A stretch of DNA of 21,319 nt from contig UQQA01000028.1 of assembly GCA_900543105.1 (NCBI GenBank), forward strand, positions 1 through 21,319, given 5' to 3'. Under the pieces are notes generated by a model, which worked only from the letters and a program-made list of their open reading frames with translations, had not been told where the DNA came from and made no database searches. Every line of letters starts with the position of its first letter. Within the stretch, counting starts at the first letter, position 1. This DNA is from an uncultured Ruminococcus sp. Lineage in GTDB: Bacteria > Bacillota > Clostridia > Oscillospirales > Ruminococcaceae. Positions 16,301 through 21,319 of this stretch are shown here, piece by piece. The translations under genes and the position numbers were made by a program.

Positions 16301-17065
16301 GCTGTTTATCTTCGACAGATATATCATCAGCGCGGCTTCAAAAACCACCGCTTCGGAAACATCATTTTCCTTGCAATAACTTTTCACCGCCGCTGAAATA
16401 TCGTGCGGAATTATCGTCGTATATCTCTCCGCCGAAGCGTCCGTTTCCTCTCTGCGATAGCTCCTGACGGGAGTGGGCGAAGCTCCGTCTGTGTATTTTT
16501 CCACCCAGAAACGCAGATCGTCACGCTGTTTTTCAAGTGCCTTTCCGCTGTTCCTGCGCTCGGCGGCAGATGTGAAGCTTTGCACATCGGTATCAGCATT
16601 TTCACCCCTTGAAAGCCGACCGTAAATTTCATAAACATCGTGCGCAAGAACGCTGTAAGTCCATGCGTCTGCAATAAGGTGGCTCGCGCAAAGCATTATC
16701 CCCGTTTTTTCGGGCAGGGCGAACACCGTCATTCGGAACATCTCACCGTCAAACGAAAATGGCAGCCTTGCCTGTGACTGACAGTAGGAACGGAGCGCAT
16801 TTTCATCTGCAAATTCGGCAAAAGCGATATTCTCGCCGCCCTCGGACGAGACATACTGCACCGTCCTGCCGTTTTCCGTACAAAAACGCAGACGAAGCGC
16901 CTCCTGCCGCCTTATCACAAGCCTTGCCGCCCGAAAAAGCAGCTTCGGTTCAAGCTTTTCCTCAAATATGACCGCTCCGCACAGAACAGATATTGCCGTG
17001 CCGCTGTAAAAACGCTGCATATCGTCAATATTCCGCTGTGCAGGCGTAAGACCGAATTTTTCCAT
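13340..17065 (-). CDS. NRPS-like C-A-PCP protein fused to a PlsC-type acyltransferase
   Basis: A 1241-residue protein from ATG 17065 (TGGGGTG RBS; an upstream in-frame ATG at 17128 lies within the promoter). Condensation domain about 5-425, with SHLIADA replacing HHxxxDG, so His129 and Asp133 are kept. Adenylation domain about 440-925, with TSGSTGKPKG (585-594), NIYGPAET (727-734), YRTGD (811-815) and SGKTDRKALP (916-925). Carrier domain about 935-1010, with FFELGGDS (Ser973 is the phosphopantetheine site). C-terminal acyltransferase about 1040-1235, with NHESDLD (His1065, Asp1070; HX4D) and HPEGTRTRSG (EGTR at 1142-1145). There is no thioesterase or reductase. One amino acid would be activated, loaded and presumably released by acyl transfer to a hydroxyl or lysolipid, giving an aminoacyl or acyl-amino-acid lipid. 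The domain calls are strong; the product is inference. Confidence 0.93.
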   Translation of the reverse strand: MEKFGLTPAQRNIDDMQRFYSGTAISVLCGAVIFEEKLEPKLLFRAARLVIRRQEALRLRFCTENGRTVQYVSSEGGENIAFAEFADENALRSYCQSQARLPFSFDGEMFRMTVFALPEKTGIMLCASHLIADAWTYSVLAHDVYEIYGRLSRGENADTDVQSFTSAAERRNSGKALEKQRDDLRFWVEKYTDGASPTPVRSYRREETDASAERYTTIIPHDISAAVKSYCKENDVSEAVVFEAALMIYLSKINSRSTVTIGVPVLGRSGAREKSTAGMFISTLPLTIDIGDHTDELFKNISNGHRDIFRHRDVSLGEILHGIRGKTCGSGRLFDAAFSFQNSRTDIPAKTEWFGNGWLEVPLSIHIDDRDSLGSFTLTIDHRTAVFPQNGEVELLAQRFIHILKQVVSGKNIGKISVLPDDEFDMLIKRFNETSVGFASDKCVHEAFSELAAKTPDRTALVFRGKSFTYAQLEEMSGALAAFLRDKGISHGDIVPIISGRSPHLIIAMLAVMKTGGAYMPVSPEYPAERIRFMLKNVGAKLALTCSADVDISEEIQLESFDYSYVSDTAPVKASPEDICYVIFTSGSTGKPKGTLISHRNVMNYCSANRFNVVGGILGEDIRSIVSVTDIVFDIFVTESILPLLNGITIYLADDEQAASQRSLGRLIEESGAQVIQTTPTKMRSYLFDESYLGYLSKLKVIILGGEEFPPSLCTKLKKLTNAKLYNIYGPAETTVWSAFAAADEADMTIGKPVANTRIYILDEKMKPVPVGIGGEIFISGSGVGKGYLGEEKLTAERFLPDPFFIGETMYRTGDMGIMRADGSIGFLGRKDFQIKLRGLRIELGEIENALCSFGGITNAAVVCRTDGRGEKYLAAFYTGASADERELRRFLSEKLPAYMIPNCFAHLAKMPLTASGKTDRKALPEVVFAPSEREYTAPQNDAERKLCTYAAKVLGIERVGAEDDFFELGGDSFSAMEFTAHAMQDGFAFTPKDIYIHRTARKLAAMEKPSEKRTDYSIYPMERTSGDRRLFAAFARLSHSLYSFKVMGLERLHPNEKYILCPNHESDLDCMWVWTALGKTAKLDEVCALIAAEHLEKPIPKRVFRITGGIPIERNGDFAPALERALEVLTGEKRFLLIHPEGTRTRSGRLGKFKKGAALLSKKSGVKAVPVYIGGSGRIFPVYRNSPRLFDVEKLKKYSLTIDFGEPIDPKGRNSEEITEKLFRAVSEMRDKHNGDSNRR

Positions 17066-17099
17066 TGCACACACCCCAAATAATACAAAATCCACAAAC

Positions 17100-17128
17100 A
17101 TTATAACACTTTTTTTGCCAAAAAGCAA
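17100..17128 (-). promoter_or_regulatory. Promoter of the NRPS-HAD operon
   Basis: On the minus strand, TTGCTT (17128-17123) and TATAAT (17105-17100) have a 17-base spacer. A TG one base upstream of TATAAT (TGTTATAAT) makes it an extended -10. It is divergent from the esterase promoter about 30 bases away, so the two units share a short control region. Confidence 0.72.
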
Positions 17129-17158
17129 ATTGTTTTTTTCCAGTTCATTTTATATATC

Positions 17159-17188
17159 TTGAAAAATCAAACTCTGTTTTGCTATAAT
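17159..17188 (+). promoter_or_regulatory. Promoter of the esterase-mannanase operon
   Basis: TTGAAA at 17159-17164 and TATAAT at 17183-17188 have an 18-base spacer, with TGC directly before the -10 (extended -10). A TGAGGTG ribosome binding site at 17210-17216 precedes the ATG at 17224. Confidence 0.75.
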
Positions 17189-17223
17189 TATTGTACAAAA
17201 AAACAACAAATGAGGTGCTGTGA

Positions 17224-17950
17224 ATGACCGATAAAGAAATGAAGGTCGAACGTTACCGTGAGGAAAACAAGACCGCCGAAAAGGGTCAGGTGGTTTTCGC
17301 AGGCTCGTCACTCATGGAAATGTTCCCGATAAATAAGCTCCTCAAAGAGCATAGCGATGATACCGTTATCTATAACCGAGGAGTGGGTGGATTTCTCTCC
17401 GATGAACTGCTGAATGTCATCGATGTATGCGCAGTTGACCTTGCACCGTCAAAGCTGTTTATAAACATCGGCACGAATGATCTAAGCTGGTCGAGCATAC
17501 CGATAAGCGACCTTATGGCGAACTATGACAGGATAATCACAACTGTCGAAAAAGCCGTACCGAACGTGAAAATTTACCTTATGGCGTACTATCCCGTCAA
17601 CTTTGAAGCCGCCTCGGAGGAGATGAAGGAGTGCCTTAAGATCCGCACAAATGAAAAGATAACCGCTGCCAATGCCGAGGTGAAAAAGCTTGCCGAAAAG
17701 CACGGTCAGCGTTACATCGACATCAACAAAAACCTCAAAGACGGGCAGGGCAGACTTATACAAAACACCAATTAAAAACTATACAAAAAATCAAGCAAAA
17801 ACTCTGATATATGGTTTTGGCGCAGATTTTTTGTCTATAGTTTTATTGGTGTTTAGTATTAAAGCCGAGTTCACGATCGAGGGTATGCACATTAACGAAA
17901 ACGGCTACCGCGCGATCTATGACGATATTATGAAATATGTAAAGGAGTAA
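17224..17950 (+). pseudogene. SGNH/GDSL esterase split by a MITE
   Basis: The N-terminal part reads 17224-17775 (183 residues, the last few from the element). SGNH blocks are clear: FAGSSLMEMFP (Ser29 in the GDS position), RGVGGFLSD (block II Gly) and INIGTNDLSW (block III Asn). Block V, with the catalytic His in FTIEGMHINENGY, lies after the insertion at 17862-17950 in another frame. Removing the 100-base element plus one TTA copy (103 bases) restores one frame of 207 residues, reading GQGRLKAEFTIEGMH across the junction. The current protein lacks its catalytic His. The mannanase start follows 5 bases after the old stop, and its AAGGAG site is within the old C-terminus, so this was an operon. 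A role in deacetylating mannan is inferred from the neighbour. Confidence 0.88.
17759..17858 (+). mobile_element. Hairpin MITE, copy 3 (100 bases), inside the esterase gene
   Basis: The left end TACAAAACACCAATTAAAAA and right end TTTTATTGGTGTTTAGTA form inverted repeats of about 28 bases with few mismatches. Perfect TTA target duplications are at 17756-17758 and 17859-17861. The core AAAAAATCAA...GGCGCAGATTTTTT is shared with copies 1 and 2. Its inner stem is GCAAAAAC/GTTTTGGC rather than GCCGACAATC/GGATTTCGGC, so pairing is kept although the bases differ. The insertion length deduced from frame restoration (103 bases with the duplicate) agrees exactly with these borders. Confidence 0.93.
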
Positions 17951-17955
17951 AAGCT

Positions 17956-18975
17956 ATGAAAAAATTTATCTCAATAGTGTGCGCTGTCAGCATCGCATTC
18001 TCAATGACCGCCTGTGCGGCGAAAAACGATGTTGCGATCCAGTCCGAAGCTGCAACAACAGCTTCTTCGGCAAAAACAGATAAGCTCACGCTCTCAAACC
18101 CCGATGCGACCAAGGAGGCAGTCAAGCTTTTCGATTATATCAACAGCATCTACGGTAAAAATATCCTCTCGGGACAGCAGGAATCAACGTGGATGGGCAG
18201 CGACCAGTATGAGTTCGACTATATCGAAAAAAACACGGGCAAGCTCCCTGCAATACGCGGACTTGACTATATGAACGACGACTTCGACGGCGTGAACAAG
18301 CGTGCAAAGGCTTGGCACGACAAGGGCGGCATCGTTACAATATGCTGGCACTGCGGCAGTGATTTCAGCGGAAGCTGGAACGAGTCGATGAAAACCGAGA
18401 TAAAGGATTGGGACAAGGCTCTTACCAAAGGCACTCCCGAGTATGAAAAGCTCATAAAGGGTATGGATAAGGGCGCAGAGGCGCTGAAAAAGCTCAAAGA
18501 TCAGAATATCCCCGTGCTTTGGAGACCCTTCCACGAATTTGACGGCGCATGGTTCTGGTGGGGCAAGGGAGGCTCGGAGAATTTCAAAAAGCTCTGGCAG
18601 CTGATGTACGACCGCTATACGAATTACTGGGAGCTCGACAACCTTATCTGGGTGCTCGGCTATTCGGGCAACGGAAAGAATTATGACAAGTGGTATCCGG
18701 GCGATGAGTATGTCGATATCGCAGGTGCAGACTCCTACAACGACGGCGCAAATGAAAAGCTCTACGAAAAGACTGTAAAGGTAGTGGGCGAAAAACGTCC
18801 CGTTGCTTTCCACGAATGCGGAAAAATACCGACCGTTGACGAGCTCAAAAAGGCAAACGCAAAATGGGTATGGTTCATGACATGGCACACCGAATACATC
18901 ACCGACCACAACGACACAAAAACGCTCAAAGATATTTACAACTCGGATTATGTCATTACCTTGGACGAACTTTAA
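17956..18975 (+). CDS. GH26 beta-mannanase lipoprotein
   Basis: A 339-residue glycoside hydrolase of family 26, which cuts internal beta-1,4-mannosidic bonds with retention. The signal MKKFISIVCAVSIAFSMTAC carries a lipobox (Cys20), so the enzyme would be anchored on the outer face of the membrane after a Ser/Thr-rich spacer (28-45). The catalytic acid/base is Glu194 in LWRPFHEFDGAWFWWG. The nucleophile is Glu287 in AFHECGKIP. Other supports are GLDYMNDDF and ITICWHCGSDFSGSWNE-like segments around the sugar subsites. There is no carbohydrate-binding module or dockerin. The RBS AAGGAG lies about 10 bases upstream, inside the end of the disrupted esterase gene. Transcription must cross MITE copy 3, which may reduce expression. 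Confidence 0.93.
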   Translation: MKKFISIVCAVSIAFSMTACAAKNDVAIQSEAATTASSAKTDKLTLSNPDATKEAVKLFDYINSIYGKNILSGQQESTWMGSDQYEFDYIEKNTGKLPAIRGLDYMNDDFDGVNKRAKAWHDKGGIVTICWHCGSDFSGSWNESMKTEIKDWDKALTKGTPEYEKLIKGMDKGAEALKKLKDQNIPVLWRPFHEFDGAWFWWGKGGSENFKKLWQLMYDRYTNYWELDNLIWVLGYSGNGKNYDKWYPGDEYVDIAGADSYNDGANEKLYEKTVKVVGEKRPVAFHECGKIPTVDELKKANAKWVWFMTWHTEYITDHNDTKTLKDIYNSDYVITLDEL

Positions 18976-19043
18976 TTAATGCGTAATTCGTAATGCGTAA
19001 TGCGTAATTATACATTGCTCCGCAATTTTCCCGAATTTCGTAG

Positions 19044-19064
19044 GGGCGGATTCTATATCCGCCC
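19044..19064. repeat. REP-like G+C hairpin in cassette B
   Basis: GGGCGGA (19044-19050) and TCCGCCC (19058-19064) pair perfectly around TTCTATA. The preceding TTTCGTAGG and following CCGCAA match the setting of the hairpin at 10384-10400. Confidence 0.7.
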
Positions 19065-19105
19065 GTTAGAATACCGCAAAATTAAGGCGTTTCGGTAATA
19101 AATCG

Positions 19106-19151
19106 AGAACCTGTTTTCAAAGATTTTTTCTTCGAAAACAGGTTCTTTTTT
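19106..19151 (+). terminator. Terminator after the mannanase gene
   Basis: AGAACCTGTTTTC (19106-19118) and GAAAACAGGTTCT (19134-19146) form a perfect 13-base stem followed by TTTTT. The T-run is on the plus strand only. Confidence 0.85.
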
Positions 19152-19198
19152 GCAAAAAATGCACAGTTTTTTATAATTCCGAATTCCGCATTCCGAAT

Positions 19199-21166
19199 TT
19201 AATAAATCGTTACCACTTTGATCTCGGGCATATTTTCTTCAAGCCATTTCAGCTGACCGTCCGATATCGGCATATCGCAGTAGTTGTCTGCAATAAGATA
19301 TTTTAGTTTTTTCATTCCCTTTAAAATCTTGAAAAAATCATCGGGTTCTTCCGTCGTCGGATAAAATTCTATCGCCCTCACACCGTCCATTTCATACAGA
19401 AAATCATAGCTGTCAAGCTTGGTAACATAAAGCTTTTCAACGTTGTCCATTTCCGCAAGCGCAGACGGGTCTTTGATATAACTATAAATTCTCAATTCCT
19501 TTATATTTTTGAATTTCGTTATAGGCTCTGCGCTGTCAATATCAAGGTAAATGTCAAGTGAAGTCAGGTTCGGGAGCTTCAGAAATTCGTCCAGATCTTC
19601 CGCAGTGTGGGGATACACATTAAACTCATATTTATAGTAACTTATACCGCCGATCTCAAAACAATCTTCAGCCTTGTATTCATCATAGGTCTTTAGCGGC
19701 TTGGACGAGTGTTTTTCTATCGGGTCAAGCTTTATTTGGAACTTGCCCTCACTGTCCTGCCCCTCCGCAAGCTTGTTGAAGTCAATGATCTCTACCAACT
19801 CATATCCGCTCATTGCATCATTGATATACTTGTCAAGATCACTGAAAGGATCATCGCTTTCTACCATATAAAAATGACCGTTGAGCGAACCCACTTTAAG
19901 CTCGCCGCCGTAATTGGTCAGATTGCCTATCGGTTCATTATCAATACTTTCCCGAAGCGGTTCAAGACGCTGTAAATTGCGATAGAAGATTTGACTGCCC
20001 TCGCCTATATCCCAGACGGTATAAAAATCACAGTCGTTATCCTTGTCATAGTAATGATAGAGCCTGCCGTCAAACCATGATACAGGGAACCAGCTGTAAT
20101 ATTCGGAAAGATGATATAACCCTGTTCCGTTTATGTCAAAGTCAAAACATTCGGGAACGCCGTCAAAGTTTATGTCGAGCAGAAATCTTCCGTCATTGTA
20201 TTCGGGAATTTCGGGAAGAACACGCTCCGCAGTTTCCGCAGTCGGTTTGTTAAGGTAGGTGACATAGTATGACATTATTGACTTTATCGGCTCATAAGCC
20301 GTGAGCGCACAGTCACTGTCAATGAAAAGCTTTCCGACTTCCTCAATGCTCTGCGGAAGTAAAATTTTGCTGATATCCGTCCTGCTGAAAGCCGCATCGC
20401 CGATGCTTTTCAGACCCTCGTTAAGCTTTACCTCGGCAAGACCGCTGTTAATAAACGCCGAGCTTTCAATCGTCGTTACGCTTGACGGTATCTCTGTTTT
20501 AAGCAGGTTTTCACAGTCCTCAAATGCCCTCTGCCCGATAGTTTTAAGCGTTGACGGGAAGCTGACCGAGCGGAGCTTTTTGTGCGAAAATGCAAACTTG
20601 CCGATCTCTTCCGTACCCTCGGGAACAGCGTAATCGTCACCGCAGTCAAAAGCAAAAACAAGCGTCTTTCCGTCCGCAGAGAAAAGCGCACCATTGCTTG
20701 CAATGAAATTTCCGCCCTCGGCGACTTCAATATCGTCAAGCTCGGGCAAATAAGCCAGTTCAAGCGTGTCTATCTTATCCGCAGTTGAGGGAAGAACGAG
20801 CTTTTTCAGATGATATGCGCCTTTGATACATTTGACCTGCGTCATACCCTCGGGAATTATCAGTTCTTCAACTATCGAACCACGGAAAGCGCCGTCCGAA
20901 ACCTTGCAAACCTTCGTCCCGTCAATTTCGGTCGGGATAGTGACAACGGTTTGCCCACCGATATACTTGGTTATGCAAATGCCATACTCGTTGACCGTGT
21001 ATTTGAACTGCTCGGAAACAGGCTTTTCTTCCGTCACCGATGTTTCGGATAAGCTCTGCACCTCGGACGAAATTTCGGTAGCTTCATCTGCGCCATTTGA
21101 CCCATTCGTGCAGGAGCAGAATACAAATGTCAAAGCGAATACTGCCGCAATAAAACTTTTTTTCAT
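19199..21166 (-). CDS. BspA-like leucine-rich-repeat lipoprotein
   Basis: A 655-residue protein from ATG 21166. An in-frame ATG at 21226 would add 20 residues encoded by a heptad repeat and is rejected. The signal MKKSFIAAVFALTFVFCSC gives a lipobox FCSC (Cys19), then an acidic Ser/Thr/Glu linker to about 55. Residues 75-285 are LRR_5/BspA-type repeats, with units such as IGQRAFEDCENL and LPQSIEEVG. A middle region has DINFDGVPECFDFDINGTG at 331-349, a Ca-loop-like DxNxDGxxE motif. Residues 525-650 form a second leucine-rich block (LTSLDIYLDI, IKELRIYSYI, VEKLYVTKL). Such proteins are surface proteins that bind host or other ligands. The ligand is unknown. The gene stands alone between its promoter and cassette B. 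Confidence 0.87.
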   Translation of the reverse strand: MKKSFIAAVFALTFVFCSCTNGSNGADEATEISSEVQSLSETSVTEEKPVSEQFKYTVNEYGICITKYIGGQTVVTIPTEIDGTKVCKVSDGAFRGSIVEELIIPEGMTQVKCIKGAYHLKKLVLPSTADKIDTLELAYLPELDDIEVAEGGNFIASNGALFSADGKTLVFAFDCGDDYAVPEGTEEIGKFAFSHKKLRSVSFPSTLKTIGQRAFEDCENLLKTEIPSSVTTIESSAFINSGLAEVKLNEGLKSIGDAAFSRTDISKILLPQSIEEVGKLFIDSDCALTAYEPIKSIMSYYVTYLNKPTAETAERVLPEIPEYNDGRFLLDINFDGVPECFDFDINGTGLYHLSEYYSWFPVSWFDGRLYHYYDKDNDCDFYTVWDIGEGSQIFYRNLQRLEPLRESIDNEPIGNLTNYGGELKVGSLNGHFYMVESDDPFSDLDKYINDAMSGYELVEIIDFNKLAEGQDSEGKFQIKLDPIEKHSSKPLKTYDEYKAEDCFEIGGISYYKYEFNVYPHTAEDLDEFLKLPNLTSLDIYLDIDSAEPITKFKNIKELRIYSYIKDPSALAEMDNVEKLYVTKLDSYDFLYEMDGVRAIEFYPTTEEPDDFFKILKGMKKLKYLIADNYCDMPISDGQLKWLEENMPEIKVVTIY

Positions 21167-21186
21167 AATGCAACCCCACTTAAAAA

Positions 21187-21213
21187 ATTCGGAATTATGA
21201 ATTCGGGATTCGG
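21187..21213. repeat. Heptad repeat tract in the 5' leader of the LRR gene
   Basis: ATTCGGA-ATTATGA-ATTCGGG-ATTCGGA are four tandem 7-base units, related to the CGGAATGC-type heptads in the right arms of cassettes A and B. They lie between the promoter and the start codon. Confidence 0.6.
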
Positions 21214-21268
21214 AACTTTTTGGCACACATTAGTCGATTTTGAATACCGAATTTGAACCTTTATATTT

Positions 21269-21297
21269 ATTATAAATTTTTAAGGAAAAATTTTCAA
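21269..21297 (-). promoter_or_regulatory. Sigma-70/SigA promoter of the LRR lipoprotein
   Basis: On the minus strand, TTGAAA (21297-21292) and TATAAT (21274-21269) are spaced by 17 bases. The start of transcription near 21262 gives a leader of about 95 bases that contains the heptad tract. Confidence 0.82.
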
Positions 21298-21319
21298 TAA
21301 CAGAATGGTTACAAATTGT

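Larger units (their letters stand above)
18972..19202. repeat. Intergenic inverted-repeat cassette B (heptad type)
   Basis: The left arm (18972-19012) repeats GCGTAAT/TCGTAAT units four times and ends in AATTATA. The right arm (19172-19202) is the imperfect inverse, TATAATTCCGAATTCCGCATTCC and GAATTTAA. Between them lie a G+C hairpin (19044-19064), a GGCGTTTCGGTAATAAA segment like that in cassette A (GGCGTTTTGG...AATAAAA) and a terminator (19106-19151). The stop codons of the mannanase and of the opposing lipoprotein lie at its two edges. The MITE and the 17-base inverted-repeat element found in cassette A are absent here. Confidence 0.72.

Noticed and set aside
17155..17185. Possible fourth MITE remnant (TTGAAAAATCAAACTCTG resembles the MITE core)
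   Set aside because: No terminal repeats or right-hand GGCGCAGATTTTTT are present, and the match falls on the esterase promoter. The similarity is too short to separate from chance.
17690..17950. Small independent 86-codon gene ending at 17950
   Set aside because: Its first half is out-of-frame esterase and MITE sequence. Only the last 28 codons are meaningful, and they are the displaced esterase C-terminus.

Overview
The window looks like chromosomal DNA of an anaerobic gut or rumen Firmicute, most likely a Ruminococcus-type member of the Oscillospiraceae. This is an inference from codon use, strong RBS and TTGAMA/TATAAT promoters, Thr/Glu-linker lipoproteins, a BspA-type leucine-rich-repeat lipoprotein, a mannanase lipoprotein and a clostridial cobalamin operon order. 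No rRNA, tRNA, CRISPR array or transposase gene was seen.

Layout. Positions 1-1490 hold a MATE efflux gene with its own terminator. Positions 1503-9267 are one plus-strand run: a membrane-anchored transglutaminase-like gene, then the late cobalamin genes cobT, cobU (frameshifted), cobS, a second short cobU-like gene, cobC, cbiB, cobD and cobQ, mostly joined by 4-8 base overlaps. These convert cobyrinic acid a,c-diamide to cobyric acid (CobQ), add the aminopropanol arm (CobD, CbiB) and assemble the nucleotide loop (CobU, CobT, CobS, CobC). Ring-making genes are not in the window. A DMT-family transporter follows (9473-10318).

Positions 10319-17128 run on the minus strand. In transcription order they are a four-domain NRPS-like protein (condensation, adenylation, carrier, PlsC-type acyltransferase), an overlapping HAD phosphatase, and two lipoproteins. 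A divergent plus-strand pair at 17224-18975 was a mannan-degradation unit: an SGNH esterase and a GH26 beta-mannanase lipoprotein. The esterase is now split by a small mobile element. A minus-strand BspA-like lipoprotein ends the window.

The most unusual content is of two kinds. (1) The NRPS-PlsC fusion at 13340-17065 has an adenylation pocket that I read as close to the glycine code. That suggests a dedicated enzyme for an aminoacyl (possibly glycyl) lipid. (2) Several repeat systems with no obvious transposase are present. One is a hairpin MITE family of three copies (9262-9377, 10566-10653, 17759-17858) with TTA target duplications and compensatory stem changes. A second is a pair of cassettes made of GTAATGC/GCATTCC heptads in inverted arrangement, which cover the stop codons of both converging gene pairs. 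A third is a 17-base inverted-repeat element flanked by ATAA.
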